DNA from: Collinsella sp. 4_8_47FAA
GTDB lineage: Bacteria > Actinomycetota > Coriobacteriia > Coriobacteriales > Coriobacteriaceae
Assembly: GCF_000763055.1 (NCBI RefSeq)
Contig: NZ_KN214137.1
Location: 78,721 to 142,720, forward strand
Length of the DNA stretch: 64,000 nt
Direction of reading: 5' to 3'
In this document: piece after piece, positions 56,196-62,872 of the stretch
Layout: each line of letters starts with the position of its first letter
How positions within the stretch are numbered: position 1 is the stretch's first letter
The notes under the pieces: generated by a model
Database searches by the model: none
The model's input: only the letters and a program-made list of their open reading frames with translations
What the model was told of the DNA's origin: nothing
Made by a program: the position numbers and the translations under genes

Positions 56196-57341
56196 ATGGA
56201 CCTTGCCGATATTCGCCAGACCATCGATGGCATCGACACCACGCTCCTCAATAGCTTTGTCGAGCGTATGGACATTGCCACCGAGGTCGCCAAATCAAAG
56301 ATCGAGATGGGCAAGGTCGTCTTTGACCCCGCCCGCGAGCGCTCAAAACTCAACAACCTCGCCAGCCGCGCGCCCGAGCGCTACGAGGCGCAGACCATCA
56401 CCCTGTTCCGCCTCCTTATGAGCATGAGCAAGGCCGAGCAGCAGCGCTACATCAACGAGCTCAAGGGCATCACCGTCTCGCAAAAGGCCCACGCCACGGC
56501 TGCAGCCTTTGACACGCCCTTCCCTCAAACGGCCACAGTTGCCTGCCAGGGCGTGGAAGGTGCCTATAGCCAGATCGCCGCGTGCAAACTCTTCGACGTG
56601 CCCGACATCGCGTTTTTCGAGACCTTCGAAGGCGTTATGCGCGCTGTGCGCGACGGCTTCTGCGAGTTTGGCGTGCTGCCCATCGAGAACTCCACCGCCG
56701 GCTCGGTCAACGCCGTCTACGACCTGCTCGCCCAGTTCGACTTCCACATCGTGCGCTCGCTTCGCCTCAAGATCGACCACAACATGCTCGTCAAGCCCGG
56801 CACCAAGCTCGCCGACGTGCGCGAGGTTTACAGCCACGGCCAAGCCATTGCCCAGTGTGCGGGCTTTATCGAGTCCCACGACCTGCACGCCACCAAGTAC
56901 CCCAACACCGCCATGTCGGCCGAGATGGTCGCCAGCTCCGAGCGCACCGATATTGCCGCCATCGCATCGCGCAGCTGCGCGGCACTCTATGGCCTGGAGG
57001 TGCTGGAGCCCAACATCCAGGACTCGGACAACAACTACACGCGCTTTGTCGTCATCAGCCGTGAGCCGCGCGTCTATCCCGGTGCCAACCGTACCTCGCT
57101 CATGATTACCACGGCCAATGAGCCGGGCGCCCTCTACCGCGTGCTCGAGCGCTTCTATGCGCTCAACATCAACCTCATCAAGCTCGAGAGCCGCCCCATC
57201 CCCGGCCGCGACTTTGAGTTTATGTTCTACTTTGATCTGGACTGCCCCTTTGGCAGCAAGGCCCTCGACGACCTGCTCGATTCTATCGACGACGTGTGCG
57301 AGAGCTTCACCTACTTTGGCAGCTACACGGAGGTGCTCTAG
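56196..57341 (+). CDS. pheA: Chorismate mutase-prephenate dehydratase
   Basis: Fused enzyme that turns chorismate to prephenate and then phenylpyruvate. The AroQ-type mutase spans about 1-85 (LADIRQTIDGIDTTLLNSFVERM). The dehydratase is at about 105-285 (VEGAYSQIAA, FGVLPIENSTAGSVNAVYDLL, NNYTRFVVI), and an ACT domain at about 295-375 (SLMITTANEPGALYRVL, IKLESRPIPGRDFEF) would bind phenylalanine for feedback control. ATG 56196 follows GAAAGGGG by 5 bases and gives 381 residues. The open frame extends back into aroC but has no support. The stop abuts aroEK. Confidence 0.95.
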   Translation: MDLADIRQTIDGIDTTLLNSFVERMDIATEVAKSKIEMGKVVFDPARERSKLNNLASRAPERYEAQTITLFRLLMSMSKAEQQRYINELKGITVSQKAHATAAAFDTPFPQTATVACQGVEGAYSQIAACKLFDVPDIAFFETFEGVMRAVRDGFCEFGVLPIENSTAGSVNAVYDLLAQFDFHIVRSLRLKIDHNMLVKPGTKLADVREVYSHGQAIAQCAGFIESHDLHATKYPNTAMSAEMVASSERTDIAAIASRSCAALYGLEVLEPNIQDSDNNYTRFVVISREPRVYPGANRTSLMITTANEPGALYRVLERFYALNINLIKLESRPIPGRDFEFMFYFDLDCPFGSKALDDLLDSIDDVCESFTYFGSYTEVL

Positions 57342-58592
57342 ATGACCGATACCGCCGCAACCCGCCCCTACGGAGTGCTGGGCCGCGTGCTGGGCCACAG
57401 CTACACCCCAACCATCTACAAGGAGCTCGCTGGGCTCGAGTACGTGCGTTTTGAGCGCGAGCCCGAGGATCTTGAGGCCTTTATGACGGGCGACGAGTGG
57501 GAGGGCACCAACGTGACCATCCCCTACAAGCGCGCCGTCATGGAGTATCTGGACGAGCTGAGCCCGCTCGCCGAGCGCATGGGCAACGTCAACACCATCA
57601 CGCGCCTGCCCGACGGCCGCCTGCGCGGCGATAATACTGACTACTTTGGTTTTCAGTGCCTGGTCGAGGAGCTGGGAGTTGAGGTTACCGGCAAGAAAGT
57701 TCTCGTGCTCGGCGCCACCGGTGGCGCCGGCACCACGGCGAGCATGGTGCTGGGAGACCTGGGCGCCATCGTCGTACCCGTGGGTCGCACGAGCGAGGTC
57801 AACTACGGCAACATCGCGCAGCAGTCCGACGCCGCCCTGCTCGTCAACTGCACGCCTGCCGGCATGTTCCCCCACTGCCCCGACGCGCCTTGCACGTTCG
57901 AAGGGCTCGATGCGCTCGAAGGCGTTATCGACATTGTCTACAACCCCGCCCGCACGGGCCTGATGCTCGAGGCCGAGCGCCGCGGTATCCCTTGCATCGA
58001 CGGCCTGCTAATGCTCGTGGCCCAAGCGGCACAGGCCGTCGAGCGCTATACCGGCCAGGTCACCCCGCGCGAGCGCATCCTGGACATAACGGAGCGCTTG
58101 TCACGCCGCGAACAGAACATCGCGCTGATCGGCATGCCGGGCTCGGGCAAGACCCGCGTGGGTGAGCAGATTGCCCTGCTCACGGGTCGCAAGCACATCG
58201 ACCTGGACCGCGCCCTCGAGGAACGCCTCGACATGCCCTGCGCCGACTTTATCGTCGAGCGCGGCGAGGCCGCCTTCCGCGAGCAGGAGACAGCGGAGCT
58301 GGCCGACATTTCCAAGCGCAGCGGCCTGGTGCTTTCCACCGGCGGCGGCGTGGTCACGCGCGACGAAAACTATCCGCTGCTGCACCAAAACAGCCAGATC
58401 GTGATGCTCAACCGCAAGCTCGACGAACTCGCCCACAAGGGACGCCCTATCACCGCCCGTGATGGCATCGATAAACTTGCCGAGCAGCGCATGCCGCGCT
58501 ACCGCGCCTGGGCCGACTACATCATCGACTCACGCGACTGCGCCGCCAACACCGCCCAAGCCCTCCTCGACACCCTCCCACCCGCCCTCTAA
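57342..58592 (+). CDS. aroEK: Fused shikimate dehydrogenase-shikimate kinase
   Basis: One 416-residue protein for two consecutive steps. Residues 1-265 are AroE-like: YGVLGRVLGHSYTPTIY, the catalytic-Lys block NVTIPYKRAV, NVNTITR...GDNTDYFGF and NADP loop LGATGGAGTTAS. Residues 270-416 are AroK: Walker A GMPGSGKTRVG, HIDLD, RGEAAFREQE, STGGGVVTR and the lid RPITAR. The AroE motif 1 reads GHSYTP where stand-alone enzymes usually have SKSxSP. It starts on the base after the pheA stop. Conserved residues in both halves suggest that both activities are kept. Confidence 0.93.
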   Translation: MTDTAATRPYGVLGRVLGHSYTPTIYKELAGLEYVRFEREPEDLEAFMTGDEWEGTNVTIPYKRAVMEYLDELSPLAERMGNVNTITRLPDGRLRGDNTDYFGFQCLVEELGVEVTGKKVLVLGATGGAGTTASMVLGDLGAIVVPVGRTSEVNYGNIAQQSDAALLVNCTPAGMFPHCPDAPCTFEGLDALEGVIDIVYNPARTGLMLEAERRGIPCIDGLLMLVAQAAQAVERYTGQVTPRERILDITERLSRREQNIALIGMPGSGKTRVGEQIALLTGRKHIDLDRALEERLDMPCADFIVERGEAAFREQETAELADISKRSGLVLSTGGGVVTRDENYPLLHQNSQIVMLNRKLDELAHKGRPITARDGIDKLAEQRMPRYRAWADYIIDSRDCAANTAQALLDTLPPAL

Positions 58593-58594
58593 CC

Positions 58595-58635
58595 AAAACC
58601 ACCACAAAGGGGACAGGCACCTTTGTGGTGGTTTT
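58595..58635 (+). repeat. Perfect 16-bp inverted repeat between aroEK and aroQ
   Basis: AAAACCACCACAAAGG, a 9-base loop GGACAGGCA, then CCTTTGTGGTGGTTTT. It looks like a REP-type intergenic hairpin, and could also stop or slow transcription although no T-run follows the stem. Confidence 0.75.
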
Positions 58636-58656
58636 CCAACCGCAAAGGAAGCAACC

Positions 58657-59094
58657 ATGAAAGCACTCGTCATCAACGGCCCCAACCTCAACATGCTCGG
58701 CATTCGCGAGCCGGGCATCTATGGCAGCGACAACTACGACCGCTTAGTGCAGATCTGCCAGGAAGCGGGCGCCGAACAGGGCTTCGACGAAGTCGAGGTC
58801 TTCCAGTCTAACCACGAGGGCAGCATCGTCGACAAGATCCAGGAGGCCTACGGCAAGGTCGACGGCATCGTCATCAACCCGGCTGCCTACACGCACACGA
58901 GCGTGGCGATCCTCGATGCCCTCAAGGCCGTCGCCATCCCAGCCGTCGAGGTACACATCAGCGCCGTAGAGACGCGCGAAGACTTCCGCCAGGTGAGCTA
59001 TGCACGCCTAGCCTGCTTCGCCACCATCACTGGCGAAGGCCTCCAAGGCTACGCCCATGCCCTGGAGCTGCTGAGGGAGCGTCTCGAAAAGTAA
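58657..59094 (+). CDS. aroQ: 3-dehydroquinate dehydratase, type II
   Basis: Dehydrates 3-dehydroquinate to 3-dehydroshikimate. The 145-residue type II enzyme has VINGPNLNMLGIREPGIYG with the flexible lid (Tyr in IYG), QSNHEGSIVDKIQ, INPAAYTHTSVAI with the catalytic His nearby, and VEVHISAVETREDFR. ATG 58657 follows AAAGGA by 7 bases. The frame upstream is the hairpin and the end of aroEK. It supplies the only missing shikimate step of the cluster. A partial copy of its 3' end lies at 59784-59816. Confidence 0.95.
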   Translation: MKALVINGPNLNMLGIREPGIYGSDNYDRLVQICQEAGAEQGFDEVEVFQSNHEGSIVDKIQEAYGKVDGIVINPAAYTHTSVAILDALKAVAIPAVEVHISAVETREDFRQVSYARLACFATITGEGLQGYAHALELLRERLEK

Positions 59095-59143
59095 GCAAAC
59101 GGTGACAATTCACGAACGCTGATTCGCGTGACTACAACGCCAG

Positions 59144-59182
59144 TGCCGGCAGCAGCAATCTCGCTGCTGCCGGCATTTTATT
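59144..59182 (+). terminator. Intrinsic terminator of the aro cluster
   Basis: A 13-bp stem TGCCGGCAGCAGC / GCTGCTGCCGGCA followed by TTTTATT, 50 bases after aroQ. Confidence 0.92.
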
Positions 59183-59189
59183 ACTGGCA

Positions 59190-59195
59190 TATAAT
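59190..59195 (+). promoter_or_regulatory. -10 element of the DUF4869 gene
   Basis: Perfect TATAAT 31 bases before the ATG. The expected -35 position lies inside the aro terminator stem and has no consensus match. Confidence 0.5.
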
Positions 59196-59226
59196 CGTTG
59201 CAGTCACACAATGTTTGGAGACCCGC

Positions 59227-59694
59227 ATGCTGAGCATTCATCTGGGAGATTACCCCGGCTCCATCTACGATACCAAGACCTACTTTAGGAACTCGTACTT
59301 GGATTCATGGTTCGAAGACCCCATGGCTGCGCAAATTATTAAAGGCGTTGACGGATCGGAGCTCATCGGCTCTCACAACATCATAAGCAAGCAGCTGGGC
59401 TCGATCAGCCCGCTCGAGTTATCCGGCGGAGTAAAGACGCTCCTACTTGTCCGCAATCTCCCCAACATGGTCTTTAATGCTTCCACCTGCGGCGATAACT
59501 GCGCCCGTTGGCTGCTCAAAATTGGCAAAGAACAGGATGTGCTGGTAACCCTTTACCACATCATGAAGTTCCCCTGGAAGCGTTTAGAGATTCGCATCGA
59601 TAACGATGGCCGCATCGTCAGGAACATGCAGGAGTTTGTTGGCGCCACGAATGATTTTCTGGATGTTGAAGATGCGACTAGAATGCCGCACTAA
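59227..59694 (+). CDS. DUF4869-family protein
   Basis: A 155-residue protein that I recognise as DUF4869 from its start (MLSIHLGDYPGSIYDTKTYF), LSGGVKTLLL and FNASTCGDNCARWLLKI. The function of this family is unknown. ATG 59227 follows GGAG by 6 bases. The longer frame upstream passes through the terminator and promoter. It has visibly more A and T than the aro genes and lies between aroQ and an aroQ remnant, so recent insertion is likely. No signal peptide or membrane segment is seen. Confidence 0.8.
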   Translation: MLSIHLGDYPGSIYDTKTYFRNSYLDSWFEDPMAAQIIKGVDGSELIGSHNIISKQLGSISPLELSGGVKTLLLVRNLPNMVFNASTCGDNCARWLLKIGKEQDVLVTLYHIMKFPWKRLEIRIDNDGRIVRNMQEFVGATNDFLDVEDATRMPH

Positions 59695-59783
59695 GTTCTA
59701 TTGCCGTAATCGCTGAATGCGGTTGCGAAAGACTTATCGGAGTGTTCGAGGGCAGAGCAGTAAGCCACGCAAAACGTTTAAAA

Positions 59784-59816
59784 CCAAGGCTACGCCCATG
59801 CGTTGGAGTCGCTGAA
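59784..59816 (+). pseudogene. Remnant or duplicate of the aroQ 3' end
   Basis: 29 of 33 bases match 59043-59075 of aroQ, the first 18 exactly (CCAAGGCTACGCCCATGC). Translated in the same frame it gives QGYAHALESL against QGYAHALELL. Sequence to the left shows no similarity to aroQ, so the match begins abruptly. The 90 bases between the DUF4869 stop and this remnant hold nothing I recognise. Confidence 0.75.
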
Positions 59817-59840
59817 AGGCCAATCCACATCAGCAAGACG

Positions 59841-59873
59841 AAAAAAGCCCAGACCACCAAGCGGTCTGGGCTT
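59841..59873 (-). terminator. Intrinsic terminator of tRNA-Arg(TCT)
   Basis: Minus-strand stem AAGCCCAGACC / GGTCTGGGCTT with TTTTTT, 10 bases after the tRNA. Confidence 0.92.
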
Positions 59874-59882
59874 AATAAACGA

Positions 59883-59959
59883 TGGTGCTCCATGGCGGAT
59901 TCGAACCGTCGACCTTGGGATTAGAAGTCCCCTGCTCTATCCAACTGAGCTAATGGAGC
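59883..59959 (-). tRNA. tRNA-Arg (anticodon TCT)
   Basis: A 77-base cloverleaf on the minus strand. Acceptor GCTCCAT/ATGGAGC, D stem GCTC/GAGC, anticodon loop CTTCTAA (anticodon TCT), T loop TTCGAAT, CCA encoded. Two stem mismatches are visible: G-A at the top of the anticodon stem (27-43) and A-C in the T stem (50-64). It decodes AGA, a codon rare in this GC-rich window. Confidence 0.93.
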
Positions 59960-60005
59960 AAATAACCGCACGCCCAAGCACGCGCACGCGTGCCAAGCGC
60001 TAGTA

Positions 60006-60011
60006 ATTATA
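60006..60011 (-). promoter_or_regulatory. -10 element for tRNA-Arg(TCT)
   Basis: Minus-strand TATAAT directly after the exporter ATPase stop codon, about 45 bases before the tRNA. No good -35 is seen. Confidence 0.45.
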
Positions 60012-60013
60012 AC

Positions 60014-60781
60014 CTAGTTGAACTGCTCGCGGTACGCCTTGCAGACCTCATCAACCGGGCCGTCCATGCGAAGGTCGCCCTTCTCAATCCAAACGGCGCG
60101 CTGGCAGATGCGCTCAACCTGCTCCATGGAGTGCGAAACGAACAGAACCGTCACGTCGCCGCTCTGGATAAAGTGCTGAATACGCGCCTCGCACTTTTGC
60201 TGGAAGAACACATCGCCGACGGACAGCGTCTCGTCAACGATCAGAATATCGGGCTCGGTGATCGTCGCGATTGCAAAGGCAATACGCGCCACCATGCCCG
60301 AGGAGAAGTTCTTAAGCGGCATGTCGACAAAGTTCTGCAGCTCAGCGAACTCGATAATGCCGTCAAAGTTGGCGTCGATGAACTCCTTGGTGTAGCCGAG
60401 CAGGGCACCGTTCAGATAGATGTTCTCGCGGGCGGTCAGCTCGGGGTCAAAGCCGGCACCAAGCTCAATCAGCGGCGCGATGTTACCGTGCACCTTAACG
60501 CTGCCCTCACTGGGCTCAAGCACGCCAGCGATGATCTTGAGCATCGTAGACTTGCCGGAACCATTGGTGCCGACCAGACCCACAACTTCGCCGCGATGAA
60601 TATCGAACGAGATGTGCTTAAGCGCCCGAAACTCCTCAAAGAACAGCTCGTGCTTGGCAAGCTTAATGAAGTACTCCTTGAGGTTGGTCAGCGACTCGGA
60701 CGCCATGTTAAAGATCATGGTGACGTCGTCGACCTCGACAGCCAGAGGCTGCTCGCTGTAATCAACAACAGATTCAGTCAT
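60014..60781 (-). CDS. Polysaccharide ABC exporter ATPase, Wzt/TagH type
   Basis: The ATP-hydrolysing subunit that drives export of a lipid-linked surface glycan. A 50-residue lead (with MIFNMASESLTNLKEYF) precedes Walker A GTNGSGKST (about 72-80), the Q-loop region, signature SSGMVARIA, Walker B ILIVDETL and switch His in VSHSM. At 255 residues it lacks the C-terminal carbohydrate-binding domain of Wzt, so glycan-end recognition probably lies elsewhere. ATG 60781 has AAGGAG at 7 bases. It is 11 bases after the permease gene. Confidence 0.92.
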   Translation of the reverse strand: MTESVVDYSEQPLAVEVDDVTMIFNMASESLTNLKEYFIKLAKHELFFEEFRALKHISFDIHRGEVVGLVGTNGSGKSTMLKIIAGVLEPSEGSVKVHGNIAPLIELGAGFDPELTARENIYLNGALLGYTKEFIDANFDGIIEFAELQNFVDMPLKNFSSGMVARIAFAIATITEPDILIVDETLSVGDVFFQQKCEARIQHFIQSGDVTVLFVSHSMEQVERICQRAVWIEKGDLRMDGPVDEVCKAYREQFN

Positions 60782-60792
60782 CACAGCACTCC

Positions 60793-61638
60793 TTAGATGT
60801 AGAGGATGAACTTGCGCTCGGACTTATGGAACACGGTGTAGCCAATAACAAGCGCAAGAACCGCCCAAGCAACGCACATACCAAACGTCATAAGCGAGGG
60901 CGTAGTCTGGAACAGGAAGATATCGCGCATAAACTGCAGGTAGTTATACATGGGGTTCGCATAGACCAGAATGCGCACGAGATGCGGCATTTGCGCAACG
61001 AAGTCGGTCGTCCAGAAAATAGGCGTGATGTAAGTCCACGCCGTAATGACGACGCTCCACAGATGCATGACATCGCGGAAGAAGACCGTGAGGGCGGAGA
61101 GCATCATGCCCAGGCCCATGCAGAAGCACATAAGCAGCAGTAGGCAGACCGGCAGCAGAATCAGGTGCCAAGAAGGCATAACGTGGAACCACAGCATAAC
61201 GATGGCAACGGCGACCAGTGAGAAGGCAAAGTTAACCAGCGAGAATAGCACCTTCTGTACTGGGAAGACCCAGCGGTGCACCTTAACCTTCTTGAGCAGC
61301 GGGGCAGCACCCACGATCGACGTCAGGGCCTGGTTCGTAGATTCGGACATGACGGCAAAGGTAACGTTACCCACGATCAAGTACAGCGGGTACATCTCGG
61401 GCGTAATCGAGCCATTGCGGCCCTGGGCGAAAATCGTCGAGAACACGATAGCCATGACGATCATCATCAGCAGCGGGTTGAGCACCGACCATGCGACGCC
61501 CAGAACGCTACGGCGATACTTGATCTTAAAATCCTTGGTAACCAGCTGACGAAGGATAAACGCGTCCTTCTCAAACTCGTTCTTAGCAAACGTCGCAGGC
61601 AGACTGCGAGTTTCTTGTTGCTTTGTCTGATCCGACAC
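60793..61638 (-). CDS. Polysaccharide ABC exporter permease, Wzm/TagG type (ABC-2 family)
   Basis: The membrane subunit of the exporter. The 281-residue protein has an amphipathic start (QLVTKDFKIKYRRSVLGVAWSVLNP, family-typical, about 32-56 in this numbering) and six membrane segments, ending FHKSERKFILYI. Start GTG 61638 has AAAGGAG 8 bases away and the longer frame is unsupported. It is divergent from the glycosyltransferase. The pair resembles exporters of teichoic acid or O-antigen-like polymers; the actual polymer is unknown, though rhamnose is likely given rmlCD nearby. Confidence 0.92.
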   Translation of the reverse strand: MSDQTKQQETRSLPATFAKNEFEKDAFILRQLVTKDFKIKYRRSVLGVAWSVLNPLLMMIVMAIVFSTIFAQGRNGSITPEMYPLYLIVGNVTFAVMSESTNQALTSIVGAAPLLKKVKVHRWVFPVQKVLFSLVNFAFSLVAVAIVMLWFHVMPSWHLILLPVCLLLLMCFCMGLGMMLSALTVFFRDVMHLWSVVITAWTYITPIFWTTDFVAQMPHLVRILVYANPMYNYLQFMRDIFLFQTTPSLMTFGMCVAWAVLALVIGYTVFHKSERKFILYI

Positions 61639-61677
61639 GGATGCAACTCCTTTACTCGTAATCGTTGACAAACGAAC

Positions 61678-61683
61678 AGTATA
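61678..61683 (-). promoter_or_regulatory. -10 element of the exporter genes
   Basis: Minus-strand TATACT 40 bases before the permease start. The -35 region is weak. Confidence 0.4.
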
Positions 61684-61739
61684 GACCCGACGACCATGCA
61701 AACGATTCGCGCAACAAAACTGGAGAACTAACCCACATC

Positions 61740-61768
61740 TTAGGATGCCAGGCCCAAACGGCTATACT
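61740..61768 (+). promoter_or_regulatory. Candidate promoter of the glycosyltransferase gene
   Basis: TTAGGA and TATACT spaced 17 bases, 30 bases before the GTG start. Divergent from the exporter promoter. Confidence 0.45.
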
Positions 61769-61798
61769 TTCTAGGATTGAATGTATAAGGAGCATTAA

Positions 61799-62770
61799 GT
61801 GAATTCTGAATCCATCGCCGTCATCATCCCTTGCTACAACGAAGCGCTCACGATCGGCAAAGTCATCGACGACTTTCACCGCGAGCTTCCGCAGGCGACG
61901 GTCTATGTCTATGACAACAACTCGTCGGACGATACCTCACGCATTGCCACCGAGCACGGCGCCACAGTCCGCTTTGAGCCCCGTCAGGGAAAGGGCAACG
62001 TGTGCCGCCAGATGTTTCGCGATATCGACGCCGATTGCTACCTGATGGTCGACGGAGACGACACCTACCCCGCCGAGGCGGCCAAGGCCCTCTGCGAGCC
62101 CATCCTTAACGGCACGGCCGACATGACCGTAGGCGATCGCCTTTCCAACGGCACCTACGCCGAGGAGAACAAGCGTGCCTTCCACGGCTTTGGCAATAAT
62201 CTGGTCCGCGCCATGATCAAGTGGATCTATGGCTACAGCTTCGATGACGTCATGACAGGCTACCGCGCCATGAGCCGCCCGTTCGTTAAAACCTTCCCAG
62301 TGCTTTCCGAGGGCTTTCAGATCGAAACCGAGCTCTCGATCCACGCCGTCGACCACCGCTGGCGCATCAAAGATGTGCCCATCGAGTACCGCGACCGTCC
62401 CGAGGGTTCCGAGTCCAAACTCAACACCGTGAGCGACGGCATTAAAGTCGTTGCGATGATCGGCACGCTGTTCAAGGACTACCGCCCGCTGAAGTTCTTC
62501 AGCCTCGTTGCGCTTCTGTTCGCGGTATTCGGCCTCGCCCTGGGCATGCCCATCGTTGTCGAATATTTCCAGACCGGCCTCGTCCCGCGCTTCCCCACCG
62601 CTATGCTCGCCGCCTCGTTTATGTTCCTGTGCGGCCTGAGCCTTGCGACCGGCTTCATCCTAGATTCTGTAGCAAAGGTCGAAAAAAAGCAGTGGGAGGT
62701 CAACGTGTACAGCAAATACGCCTACGACGACCAGCCCGGCCACCCTACTTCCATGCCAAGCGAGAGGTAG
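61799..62770 (+). CDS. GT2 family glycosyltransferase, DPM1/GtrB-like, membrane-anchored
   Basis: Transfers a sugar to a polyprenyl phosphate or similar carrier on the cytoplasmic face. The GT-A fold starts IAVIIPCYNEALTIGKV, with DNNSSDDT and the metal-binding DGDDTYP (85-91). Two C-terminal membrane segments (about 235-258 and 270-292) resemble dolichyl/undecaprenyl-phosphate sugar synthases. GTG 61799 has AAGGAG at 6 bases. It sits between the exporter and rmlCD genes, consistent with a surface-glycan role. Sugar unknown. Confidence 0.88.
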   Translation: MNSESIAVIIPCYNEALTIGKVIDDFHRELPQATVYVYDNNSSDDTSRIATEHGATVRFEPRQGKGNVCRQMFRDIDADCYLMVDGDDTYPAEAAKALCEPILNGTADMTVGDRLSNGTYAEENKRAFHGFGNNLVRAMIKWIYGYSFDDVMTGYRAMSRPFVKTFPVLSEGFQIETELSIHAVDHRWRIKDVPIEYRDRPEGSESKLNTVSDGIKVVAMIGTLFKDYRPLKFFSLVALLFAVFGLALGMPIVVEYFQTGLVPRFPTAMLAASFMFLCGLSLATGFILDSVAKVEKKQWEVNVYSKYAYDDQPGHPTSMPSER

Positions 62771-62818
62771 ATCTTCCGCAAAATACTATTGGCACCACTG
62801 CGCAGATAGCCACCAACA

Positions 62819-62852
62819 AGAAAAGCCGCCGTTAAAGAACGGCGGCTTTTAC
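62819..62852. terminator. Bidirectional terminator between glycosyltransferase and rmlCD
   Basis: A perfect 13-bp stem AAAAGCCGCCGTT / AACGGCGGCTTTT with an AAAG loop. T-runs follow on both strands, between convergent genes. Confidence 0.93.
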
Positions 62853-62872
62853 TCTCGAAAAGTTAATAGCGG

